Shown here: piece after piece, positions 57,355-64,000 of the stretch
How positions within the stretch are numbered: position 1 is the first letter of the stretch
How the letters are laid out: each line of letters opens with the position of its first letter
Assembly (NCBI GenBank): GCA_963846495.1
Contig: CAWJWP010000011.1
Location: 1-64,000, forward strand
Origin: DASYQD01 sp963846495
GTDB taxonomy: Bacteria; Acidobacteriota; Thermoanaerobaculia; Multivoradales; JAIOJS01
DNA length: 64,000 nt
Reading direction: 5' to 3'
Notes under the pieces: generated by a model
The model's database searches: none
What the model saw: the letters and a program-made list of their open reading frames with translations, nothing else
Told to the model about the DNA's origin: nothing
Position numbers and translations under genes: made by a program

Positions 57355-57396
57355 TCGAAGCTCCTTCTTAGCAGCCGCCAGCGTAGGTCGCGATTG

Positions 57397-57435
57397 CTGA
57401 ACGGCTGCTGAACCGATCGTTCAGCTGTGGTTCAG
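57397..57435. promoter_or_regulatory. Symmetric operator-like site: CTGAAC x2 and GTTCAG x2, each pair spaced 11 bases
   Basis: CTGAAC starts at 57397 and 57408; its reverse complement GTTCAG starts at 57419 and 57430. Both pairs have an 11-base period and are mirrored around CGATCG (57414-57419). One-turn direct repeats are the usual form of OmpR/PhoB-family sites. It lies between the divergent genes at 57354 and 57495 and is near the response-regulator gene, so I infer a target of that regulator. Confidence 0.65.
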
Positions 57436-57494
57436 CCAAGCCTCGGCATCATCAGTGCCGCAACGAAGCTCGCGAAGCTTTTGGAGGCCCACCG

Positions 57495-58220
57495 ATGCAC
57501 TTGCTCTTACCGATCCACATTGCCGCCGGCGGGCTCGCGATGGTCCTCGGCGCGGTCGCTCTGCTCGTCAAGAAGGGCGGCACCATCCACCGCCGCAGCG
57601 GCCTGCTGTTCGTCTACGCCATGCTCGTCATGGGCACCACCGCCGCGATCCTGGGCTTCCTGAAACACGGCCCCACCGACGGCAACGTGCTCGCCGGCGT
57701 CATGGTGGCCTACTTCGTCGGCACGGCGCTGACGACCGTTCGCCCCGTGTCGAGCTGGACCCGCGGGATCAACCTTGCGGCGGTGACGGTCGCGGTCGGG
57801 CTTGCGCTTTACGATTTCGTCACCTGCGTGAAGGCGTTCGGCCGACCTGGCCTAGGCCCTGGCGACGTCTCGTATCGCACGATCTTTGTGATGTCCTTCA
57901 TCGTCGGCACGGTCATGACGCTGGCGGCGATCGGCGACCTGCGCATCCTTCGATCCGGCCCGCCTCGCGGCGGCCGGCGCCTGGCGCGTCACCTGTGGCG
58001 GATGTGCTTCGCGCTGTTCATCGCCGCCGGGTCGTTCTTCTCGGACCCCGAGCGCGTGGCGAGAGTCCTTCCCGAGCCCTTCACGACCGGACCGATGCGC
58101 GCGCTGCCGATCCTGCTGCTCTTCGCCGCGATGTTCTATTGGCTGTGGAGGGTCCGCCGCCGCCGGCCGTTGCCGGTGGTCGCCCGCCACGATTCGATGC
58201 TGCGGAGTGAGCCCACATGA
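57495..58220 (+). CDS. Multi-pass membrane protein (DUF2306-like), function unknown
   Basis: 241 residues with about seven hydrophobic helices (HIAAGGLAMVLGAVALLV; LLFVYAMLVMGTTAAILGFL; VLAGVMVAYFVGTALTTV; AAVTVAVGLALYDFVTCV; TIFVMSFIVGTVMTLAAIG; RMCFALFIAAGSFF; ALPILLLFAAMFYWLWRV). The N-terminal IHIAAGG...HRRSG pattern recalls DUF2306-type membrane proteins. Two conserved-looking His residues lie in the first loop. It ends four bases into the next gene (ATGA-type overlap), so both are co-translated. Role unknown. A symmetric operator-like site lies about 60 bases upstream of its start. Confidence 0.75.
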   Translation: MHLLLPIHIAAGGLAMVLGAVALLVKKGGTIHRRSGLLFVYAMLVMGTTAAILGFLKHGPTDGNVLAGVMVAYFVGTALTTVRPVSSWTRGINLAAVTVAVGLALYDFVTCVKAFGRPGLGPGDVSYRTIFVMSFIVGTVMTLAAIGDLRILRSGPPRGGRRLARHLWRMCFALFIAAGSFFSDPERVARVLPEPFTTGPMRALPILLLFAAMFYWLWRVRRRRPLPVVARHDSMLRSEPT

Positions 58221-58930
58221 GATCGACCCGCCAACAAGCGCGCCTCGCCGGTTTCCTCTACCTGCTGATCGCGCTCATCGCGCCGATCGGCCTGATCTAC
58301 GTGCCCAGCAAGCTGATCGTCGCCCGCGACGCAGCCGCGACGGCCGCGAACATCCGCGACTCCGAGTGGCTGCTCCGCCTCGGCATCGCGAGCGAGCTCA
58401 CCCACCAGGTCATCGGCCTGTTCCTCGTCCTGGCGCTCTACCGCCTGTTCAAGGAAGTCGACGAGGGCCTGGCGCGGCAGATGGTCGTCTTCGGCGCCGT
58501 CGTCTCCGTCCCCATCATGTTCGTCAACGTGCTGAACGACGTTGCCGCGCTGACCTTGGTGAGCGGCGCCGACTTTCTCAAGGTTTTCGACCCGCGCCAG
58601 TTGGACGCCTTGGCCTACCTGTTCGTGCGACTGCACAGTCAGGGCATCACCGTCGCGTCGGTGTTCTGGGGCCTCTGGCTCTTCCCCTTCGGCCTGCTCG
58701 TCATCCGCTCCAAGTTCATCCCGCGCGCGCTCGGCTACCTGCTGATGATCGCCGGCACCGCCTACGTGGCCAGCGCCTTCGCCACCCTCATCGTGCCCAG
58801 CTACGCACCGCTCGTCGCCAAGATCGCCTTGCCGCTCGAAGTGGGCGAGCTGCCGATCATCTTCTGGCTCGCCATCTGGGGCGCCCGGCCGCGCCGCCCA
58901 CCCGTCGAAGCGGCGCTCGCGCCTGGCTAG
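58217..58930 (+). CDS. DUF4386-family membrane protein
   Basis: 237 residues from ATG 58217, overlapping the previous stop by four bases. Typical DUF4386 features are the start RQQARLAGFLYLLIALIAP, the SEWLLRLGIASELTHQVIGLFLVLALYRLFK helices, and the later ASVFWGLWLFPFGLLVIRSKFIPRALGYLLMIAG segment. Six helices span the membrane. The family is common in Gram-negatives and actinobacteria but its function is unknown. It forms an operon with the upstream membrane protein and may be controlled by the adjacent two-component system. Confidence 0.88.
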   Translation: MRSTRQQARLAGFLYLLIALIAPIGLIYVPSKLIVARDAAATAANIRDSEWLLRLGIASELTHQVIGLFLVLALYRLFKEVDEGLARQMVVFGAVVSVPIMFVNVLNDVAALTLVSGADFLKVFDPRQLDALAYLFVRLHSQGITVASVFWGLWLFPFGLLVIRSKFIPRALGYLLMIAGTAYVASAFATLIVPSYAPLVAKIALPLEVGELPIIFWLAIWGARPRRPPVEAALAPG

Positions 58931-58981
58931 GTTTCGCGTTTCCGCTTGACGATCGTACAAATAACGCCGTAGCCTGTTGGC

Positions 58982-60169
58982 GTGAATAAGCGCACCGGCT
59001 TCTCACGTCGCGTGAACAAGCCGGCGGGCTCATACGTGACGGTTTCCACCGTCGGGGGCGAGCGTGTGCGCGCCTTCCTGCCCGCCTCGTTGCCCCCGGA
59101 CCTCGGCGATTCTCCACGGCTCCGTCGCGCTCTCGACTCGGCATTGCTCGCCCTGGGCCGGCTCGACGGCATCGCCGCCTTCCTGCCAGATCCCGACGTG
59201 TTCCTCTACACCTATGTCCGCAAGGAAGCGGTGCTCTCGTCCCAGATCGAAGGCACGCAGTCCTCGCTCTCCGACCTGTTGCTCGCGGAGCTCGTCGAGG
59301 CGCCGGGGGTGCCGGTGGCGGACGTCAGCGAGGTGTCCAACTACGTGGCGGCGCTCGACCATGGCATCCGACGAATGCGCGGCGGCTTCCCGGTCTCGAA
59401 TCGGCTGCTGCGCGAGATGCACGGGATCCTCCTGCGCAGCGGGCGCGGCGCGGCGAAATTGCCGGGAGAGTTCCGTCGCTCGCAGAACTGGATCGGCGGC
59501 TCGCGGCCGGGTAACGCGGTGTTCGTGCCGCCGCCTCCCGACCGCGTCGAACCGTTGATGGCGGAGCTGGAGCGCTTTCTCCACGGCGAGCCCGTCGACG
59601 TGCCGCCGCTCGTCAAGGCCGGTCTCGCGCACGTCCAGTTCGAGACGATCCATCCCTTCCTCGACGGCAACGGACGTGTCGGCCGCCTGCTGATCGCGCT
59701 CGTGCTCGTCGACGAGGGGATCCTCAAGGAGCCGCTGCTTTACCTGAGCCTCTACTTCAAGCAGCGGCGACGCGAGTACTACGACCTCCTGAGCAGCGTG
59801 CGCGAGCAGGGCGCCTGGGAGAAGTGGCTGCGCTTCTTCGCCGATGGCGTCCGGGAAACGGCCGAGGGGGCCGTAGCGACCGCGCGCCGGCTCTCCGACC
59901 TCTTCGCGCGCGACCTCGAGCGCGTACACACCGCTGGACGAAGCGCAGGCTCGGCAGCTCGGGTCCTCACCGCTTTCCGTGAACGGCCGCTGTGGACGAT
60001 CGGCAAGCTGAAGGCGACGACCGGGCTCCCAGTACCGACGGTGACGCGCGCCATCGCAGCCCTCGAGGACCTCGACATCGTCCGCGAAACGACGGGCCGC
60101 AAACGCGGCCGCGTCTACTCCTACGACGCCTGCCTCCGAGTGCTCTCCGAGGGGACCGAACCCATCTGA
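58982..60169 (+). CDS. Fic-domain protein (AMP/NMP-transferase) with N-terminal inhibitory helix
   Basis: 395 residues from GTG 58982. The Fic motif HPFLDGNGRVGR begins at His224 and is fully conserved, so it should move a nucleotide (usually AMP) onto a hydroxyl of a target protein. The inhibitory motif (S/T)xxxE(G/N) is seen in SSQIEGTQSS, with Glu90, making it a class II Fic that is held inactive. The DUF4172-like N-terminal part includes DPDVFLYTYVRKEAVLSSQ. A C-terminal winged helix (about 318-392: TIGKLKATTGLPVPTVTRAIAALEDLDIV) probably binds DNA for autoregulation. It stands alone. The partner target is unknown. Confidence 0.93.
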   Translation: MNKRTGFSRRVNKPAGSYVTVSTVGGERVRAFLPASLPPDLGDSPRLRRALDSALLALGRLDGIAAFLPDPDVFLYTYVRKEAVLSSQIEGTQSSLSDLLLAELVEAPGVPVADVSEVSNYVAALDHGIRRMRGGFPVSNRLLREMHGILLRSGRGAAKLPGEFRRSQNWIGGSRPGNAVFVPPPPDRVEPLMAELERFLHGEPVDVPPLVKAGLAHVQFETIHPFLDGNGRVGRLLIALVLVDEGILKEPLLYLSLYFKQRRREYYDLLSSVREQGAWEKWLRFFADGVRETAEGAVATARRLSDLFARDLERVHTAGRSAGSAARVLTAFRERPLWTIGKLKATTGLPVPTVTRAIAALEDLDIVRETTGRKRGRVYSYDACLRVLSEGTEPI

Positions 60170-60265
60170 AAGGCGCCGAAGCAATGAGCCGTCGCGCTCG
60201 CACGGCTCAGCGGCCGCGCAATTTTTCGAGCTCTGTCCCGCCGATTACCGCCGGGTCCCGGCTGC

Positions 60266-60271
60266 TATAAA
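60266..60271 (+). promoter_or_regulatory. TATAAA -10-like hexamer ahead of the serine hydrolase
   Basis: TATAAA lies 23 bases before ATG 60289. No clear -35 is seen at 17 bases upstream (GATTAC). It is the only AT-rich element in the gap after the Fic gene, so it may be the promoter. Confidence 0.3.
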
Positions 60272-60288
60272 GCGTCCGGGAGGTCGTG

Positions 60289-61917
60289 ATGCCCGCACGA
60301 ATCGCTAGCGGCCTCGTGTCGTCGTTGCGCAGCGTTCCGGTTGTTGTCCTGCTCGCCGTGCTGGTGATGGCGCTCGCGACCCCGCCGACCGCCCAGGCGA
60401 CCGTTGCTGCCGCCGACGCCTCACACTCACCAGGCAGCAGTCGTAGCCTCCTCGAGTCTCTCCTCGCGACGCTCGCCACCGGCGATCAAGCCGCCTACGA
60501 GCGTTTCGCACAGGCCAACTACTCGCCCTCGGCCCTCACGGAGTACCCGGCGGACGAGCACGCCGACACCCTGGCCCGCATCTACGCGGATACCGGCGGC
60601 CTCGACCTCGAGCGTCTGGTGGGCGAGCAGGCCGCGTGGGTGCAGGCGGAAGCGCGCGATCGCATCACCGGCGGGCGCTACTGCTTGACGGTCACGCGCA
60701 GCCGTGAGGGCGGCCGCGACGGGATCACCGACCTGCGCGTGCGCGGCCTTTACCCGGCTGGGCCGCAGCTTCTGCCGCCCACCGCCGAGGAGCTCGCTAC
60801 CGCCGTCGGCAAGATGGCGGACGCGTTCGCCGCGCGGGACCTCTTCTCGGGAGTGATCCTCCTCGCCAAGGACGGCCAGGTGGTCCTCGAAAAAGCCTAT
60901 GGCCCCGCGAGCCTCGCCTTCGACGCGCCGATGACGCCGGCGACGCGGCTCAACATCGCCTCGATCGGCAAGTTGTTCACCGGAGTGGCGATCGCGCAGC
61001 TGGTGGAGGCCGGCCGGCTGTCGTACGACGACACGGTCGGCAAGCTGCTTCCCGATTATCCCGACGAGGAGGTGCGGCGGCGGGCGACGGTACGGCAACT
61101 GTTGTCGCACACCTCCGGCCTCGGCCCCAAGGACTACTACGAGGGCCCGCTATGGGATACCCGCTCGCGCCTGCGCAGCGTGGCGGACTACCTGCGGATC
61201 GTCGTCGGCACGCCGCTGGGCAGCGAGCCCGGGCAGTACCACTATTCCAACGTCGGTTTCGTCATCCTCGGCGCGATCGTCGAGCGCGTCACCGGCGTGA
61301 GCTTCTACGACTATGTGCGCGACCATGTGTTCGTGCCCGCCGGCATGAGCCGCAGCTTCTACCACGAGATGGACGCCGAGGATCCCGACGTCGCCGTGCC
61401 GCTGACCAACCTGTTCGGCAAGGGCAATCCGGTCGACGAAACAGAGTCGAGCTACGTCTATCGCCTGGGTCGGCCGCGCAGCGCCGTCTACGAGCTCGCC
61501 GCGCGCGGGGGCCCGCAAGGCGGCGCCTACGTCACCGCGCGTGACCTCCTCGCCTTCGAGCGGGCGCTGCGCGCGGGGCGACTGGTGAGCGCGGAGGCCC
61601 TGGGCCGCATGACGGAGCCGGTGAGCCCCGCCGGCGCCGGCGCATCGGGGCTCACCGGTAGTGCCCGCGAGGGCCTGGGCGTCGAGGTGATCGTGCGCAA
61701 CGGCCACACCTTCTACGGGCACACGGGCGGCGATCTCGGCGTCGCCGCGCTGCTTTACTGGTACCCGGACACCGGCTACACCACGATCCTGCTCTCCAAC
61801 CGCGACCCGCGCGCGGCGCGCGTGCTGGCCAACGTCACCCGCGCGCTCATCACGCGGCAGACGCTGGGAGGCGCGACCCCGCCCGACCAGTCCTGCGTGC
61901 CGCCCGGGAATCCTTGA
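60289..61917 (+). CDS. Exported serine hydrolase of the beta-lactamase class C/D-peptidase superfamily
   Basis: 542 residues from ATG 60289, with GGGAGG five bases upstream. A signal peptide (VVVLLAVLVMALATPPTAQA) leads to a ~150-residue alpha+beta N-terminal extension (DUF-like, LATGDQAAYERFAQANYSP). The catalytic domain starts at about 170 with nucleophile Ser225 and Lys228 (NIASIGKLFTGVAIAQ), ATVRQLLSHTSGL, Tyr319 in YHYSNVGFVILG, and the late GHTGGDLG motif near residue 480. It is complete, unlike the related gene at 17.4 kb. It is probably periplasmic and may cleave D-amino-acid peptides or esters; resistance is not implied. No partner gene is adjacent. Confidence 0.92.
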   Translation: MPARIASGLVSSLRSVPVVVLLAVLVMALATPPTAQATVAAADASHSPGSSRSLLESLLATLATGDQAAYERFAQANYSPSALTEYPADEHADTLARIYADTGGLDLERLVGEQAAWVQAEARDRITGGRYCLTVTRSREGGRDGITDLRVRGLYPAGPQLLPPTAEELATAVGKMADAFAARDLFSGVILLAKDGQVVLEKAYGPASLAFDAPMTPATRLNIASIGKLFTGVAIAQLVEAGRLSYDDTVGKLLPDYPDEEVRRRATVRQLLSHTSGLGPKDYYEGPLWDTRSRLRSVADYLRIVVGTPLGSEPGQYHYSNVGFVILGAIVERVTGVSFYDYVRDHVFVPAGMSRSFYHEMDAEDPDVAVPLTNLFGKGNPVDETESSYVYRLGRPRSAVYELAARGGPQGGAYVTARDLLAFERALRAGRLVSAEALGRMTEPVSPAGAGASGLTGSAREGLGVEVIVRNGHTFYGHTGGDLGVAALLYWYPDTGYTTILLSNRDPRAARVLANVTRALITRQTLGGATPPDQSCVPPGNP

Positions 61918-61971
61918 CGGCCCGCCGCGGCAGCGCGTCGCCCTGCGCATGAGCTCTGCGGCCAGACCTTC

Positions 61972-62487
61972 CTAGGTCAGCTTCGCTTCGAGCTCCGCCC
62001 AGCGCGCGTAGAGGCGCTCGACCTCGGCGCGCGCCGCCGCGGCGGCCGCCGCCCGCTGTTGCAGGGCGGCGGCGTCGGTCGCCACCGCGGGGTCGGCGAG
62101 GGCCGCATCGGCCGCGCCGAGCCGCTCCTCGGCGGCGAGCACCGCTTCCTCCATGCCATCCCATTCCTGCTGCTCGCGGTAGGAGAGCTTCTTCGCGCGC
62201 GGCTTCGGCGGCGGGGCCGCGGCAGGCGCCGTCTTCTCGCGCGGCGCCGGTTTCTGCCGCCGCTCCAGCCACTGCGCGACGTCGGCGAAGCGTTCGGCGC
62301 CGCCTTCGCCGTCGAGGGCCAGGATGCCGTTGGATACCCGGTCGAGCAGCAGACGGTCATGGGTGACGAGCACGATCGCCCCTTCGTGCTCGAGCAGCGA
62401 CTCCTCGAGCACGTCGAGGGTCGGAATGTCGAGGTCGTTGGTGGGCTCGTCGAGCACCAGCACGTCGGCCGGCGCCGCCAGATGACG
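61972..62487 (-). pseudogene. uup: 3' remnant of ABC-F ATPase Uup, missing its first ~450 residues
   Basis: Only the last ~170 residues remain. The frame picks up in RHLAAPADVLVLDEPTNDLD, the Walker B/D-loop of the second ATPase domain, then has VTHDRLLLDRVSNGIL (the H switch), the LERRQ linker and the Uup-type C-terminal coiled coil (KLSYREQQEWDGMEEAVLAAEERL). Both Walker A motifs and the first ATPase domain are missing. The break is at about 62484-62492, only ~20 bases before the stop codon of the pYEATS-TIR gene. Intact Uup is an ATPase that acts on ribosomes or on DNA transposition precision. This is either an insertion by the TIR module or an assembly join. Confidence 0.85.
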
Positions 62488-62492
62488 AGACC
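62484..62492. other. Junction between the TIR/pYEATS module and the uup remnant
   Basis: On the right of this point the sequence reads pYEATS-TIR up to its stop at 62507; on the left it is continuous Uup sequence. No direct repeat, tRNA or transposase marks it. Exact edges cannot be set without an intact uup to compare. Confidence 0.5.
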
Positions 62493-62506
62493 TCGAAGCG
62501 ACGCGC

Positions 62507-63292
62507 CTATCGCTTCCCGCGGCTAGACAACTCGCCGCCTTGCAGCGAGCGGAGGATCTGGTCCGAGATCTCCGCCACGCCGCGGCTGGCGTCCTCGCGG
62601 TCCAGCAGCAGCGCCTGCCGCTCGCCCGCAACGGTCGAACTCGGCCCGGCAGGGCCCACTTGCACGTTCAACACGAGCTTGCCCTGCGCCGTCGCGTAGT
62701 CGGCTTCGTAGTCGACGAACTCGCTGGCCGCGCTCGAATGGAGCGCCACCATGACATCGCTCTGGTCGATCAGGCGCTTCACGGACTTGGCGATCGACTC
62801 GCCCAGCTCGAATCCTTGCCCGGGCACCTGGACCTCGATGCCGTGGTCGCGCAGCGAGCTCTCCAGCTGCCTCGCCACGTCGGCATCGGACAGCGAATGG
62901 GAGAGGTAGACGCGTCCCGTCGGCGTGGCGGGGGATACCGCGCCTTTCGGCACCCCGAGCGACCGGCTCCGCGACTTGCGAGCTGGTCGCGGCTGCTCGG
63001 CCGTGACCGCGAGCACCACGTCATGCTCGAGCGCGACGGTGGACCGATCGCGGAACCTGACCGTCGCGCGCAGCGTGAACTCGCCCCAGCCGTAGGTGTC
63101 GAGGCGAAACTTCTCGGCGCGATCCCGGCTGGGGACGTTCGGCTGCTGGAAGGTGGGGTGAAGGTGCCATACCACCTCGTCGATGCGGTCGAGCGTCGAG
63201 GGCTCGCCCTCGATCCAGGCCGACCACTGCCACCAGGCCGGGCCCTTCTGGCGGCTGTCCTGGGCGATGCGAACGTCGGACGTGCTCATCAT
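62507..63292 (-). CDS. pYEATS-TIR fusion protein (predicted defence effector)
   Basis: 261 residues from ATG 63292, which overlaps the TIR gene's TGA by four bases (ATGA). Residues ~18-95 are a prokaryotic YEATS domain: WQWSAWIEGEPSTLDRIDEV, VVWHLHPTF (44-49 HLHPTF), and YGWGEF (67-72). A basic linker (~97-125, KSRSRSLG) joins a TIR domain (~126-215: VYLSHSLSDADVARQL; catalytic-type Glu196 in VDYEADYA). YEATS folds bind acylated peptides in eukaryotes; prokaryotic ones occur in predicted conflict systems. TIR domains often consume NAD+. I infer a sensor-effector. The gene is the second of a two-gene unit whose upstream part is outside the window. Confidence 0.85.
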   Translation of the reverse strand: MMSTSDVRIAQDSRQKGPAWWQWSAWIEGEPSTLDRIDEVVWHLHPTFQQPNVPSRDRAEKFRLDTYGWGEFTLRATVRFRDRSTVALEHDVVLAVTAEQPRPARKSRSRSLGVPKGAVSPATPTGRVYLSHSLSDADVARQLESSLRDHGIEVQVPGQGFELGESIAKSVKRLIDQSDVMVALHSSAASEFVDYEADYATAQGKLVLNVQVGPAGPSSTVAGERQALLLDREDASRGVAEISDQILRSLQGGELSSRGKR

Positions 63293-63990
63293 TCCTTCTC
63301 CAGCATGACCTGTACCCACTGCTGCGCTTCGACCGAGGACCAGCGTTCCCCCGCCACCGACGCCCGCAGCTGGACCCGGCCCCCGTCGGGAGCGCGTAGC
63401 GTAACGAAGGCGCCCCCTACCTGCTTGGAGACGCGGACCTCGCGCCAATCGCCAGGCTCGCCGTCGGCCGGAAACACGCGCGCCTCGCAACGCGCCGCGC
63501 CGTTACCCGACACCAGCTGCCGCGCCAGCTCGACCGGCTCGACGCGGATGTTGATCGTGCGGCCCAGAGTCTGTCGCCAGACGCCGAGCATGGCCACCAG
63601 CTTGAGCAGGGCCGGCGCGGGATTGGCCGGATCGTAGTCGATGCGCTCGCGGTCGTCGCCCATGCCGGGCGTCTGCCGCACGTTGGTAAACACCACCGCT
63701 ACGCAGGGCTTGTTGATCGCGCGCGCGTACTGCAGCTCGTCGCGCACCCATTGCGAGGTGTCGAACAGTCCCTGAGCGTCGGCGACTCCACGCGGCGCCA
63801 GCACCGAGATGAGGGCGTCGGAGGCCTGGATGCGCCCCTGGATGACGGGGGTGAGCGGCCCGCCGCCCAACGCGGCGCCGTCCTCGAAGCGCAGCCCGTG
63901 CGCCCGCAAGATGGTGTCCAGCGATCCCAGCAGCATCCGTGTGTGCAGGTCGGCGGCATCGAAGCTGTAGCTGAGGAAGATCTTCTCCAT
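63289..63990 (-). CDS. TIR-domain protein with C-terminal beta domain
   Basis: 233 residues from ATG 63990. The TIR domain is at 1-130: IFLSYSFDAADLHTRMLLG (4-10 is the first strand), the DALISVLAPRG segment, and Glu85 in WVRDELQYAR, the usual catalytic position for NAD+ hydrolysis. The C-terminal ~90 residues are beta-rich (LVSGNGAARCEARVFPADGE; GGAFVTLRAPDGGRVQLRASV) and not recognised, maybe a small partner-binding sandwich. It precedes and overlaps the pYEATS-TIR gene. ATG 63990 is ten bases from the window edge; an upstream gene of the same operon may exist beyond it. Confidence 0.82.
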   Translation of the reverse strand: MEKIFLSYSFDAADLHTRMLLGSLDTILRAHGLRFEDGAALGGGPLTPVIQGRIQASDALISVLAPRGVADAQGLFDTSQWVRDELQYARAINKPCVAVVFTNVRQTPGMGDDRERIDYDPANPAPALLKLVAMLGVWRQTLGRTINIRVEPVELARQLVSGNGAARCEARVFPADGEPGDWREVRVSKQVGGAFVTLRAPDGGRVQLRASVAGERWSSVEAQQWVQVMLEKE

Positions 63991-64000
63991 CGGCGATCTC

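Noticed and set aside
62507..63490. Longer version of the pYEATS-TIR gene starting at 63490
   Set aside because: The extra 66 residues overlap the TIR gene in another frame and are Arg/Gly-rich; the ATGA overlap at 63292 is the natural start.

Overview
The window is GC-rich, gene-dense bacterial DNA. The gene families point to an Acidobacteriota genome, probably Thermoanaerobaculia-like. The evidence is two orphan FtsX/MacB-type permeases of the acidobacterial duplicated kind, two pairs of ECF sigma factor plus Ser/Thr kinase of the type common in that phylum, secreted beta-helix proteins, and a secreted protein with a C-terminal domain I associate with that class. This taxonomic call is inference; no rRNA or tRNA gene is visible.

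Layout. 0-2.0 kb: a glutamate-cysteine-ligase-like protein fused to CBS domains. 2.0-14.8 kb: two similar modules, each with secreted proteins on the minus strand facing an ECF sigma/receptor-kinase pair on the plus strand, separated by a Uma2 nuclease-like gene and diaminopropionate ammonia-lyase. 14.8-18.6 kb: a 7TM hybrid histidine kinase and a frameshifted serine hydrolase. 18.6-19.5 kb: a small accessory pair, a predicted TIR/deoxyribosyltransferase-like protein and a Lys/Ala-rich tail protein. 19.7-26.2 kb: Lon, a DsbD-N-like protein, a redoxin, a patatin and an O-methyltransferase. 26.3-27.7 kb: a lower-GC two-gene cassette with a PD-(D/E)XK-like nuclease and an unknown partner. 28.4-37.3 kb: a minus-strand run with sigma/anti-sigma, a His-rich periplasmic protein, and outer-membrane factor, adaptor and heavy-metal RND pump genes. 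37.4-43.2 kb: udk, DinB, HAD, mutM and an FtsX permease. 43.4-52.3 kb: DUF1801, a large beta-helix-like protein, a MetR-like LysR regulator, a second FtsX permease and a glycoside-hydrolase-like protein with a triplicated C-terminal domain. 52.4-58.9 kb: an M16 peptidase pair, a two-component system and small membrane proteins around a strikingly symmetric operator-like site. 59-64 kb: a Fic protein, a serine hydrolase, and a TIR / pYEATS-TIR gene pair abutting the 3' stump of uup.

The most interesting candidates for a new system are the TIR + pYEATS-TIR operon at the right edge, which seems to interrupt uup, and the low-GC nuclease cassette at 26.3-27.7 kb. The pair at 18.6-19.5 kb is a third, weaker candidate.

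Caution on quality: at least eleven frame changes break eight otherwise intact genes (serine hydrolase, lon three times, DsbD-like, patatin, RND pump, mutM, FtsX permease twice, beta-helix gene). Ten of the eleven go in the same direction (+1), several in homopolymers. Uncorrected sequencing or assembly indels are the likeliest cause, so 'pseudogene' below mostly means 'frame-broken in this sequence'.
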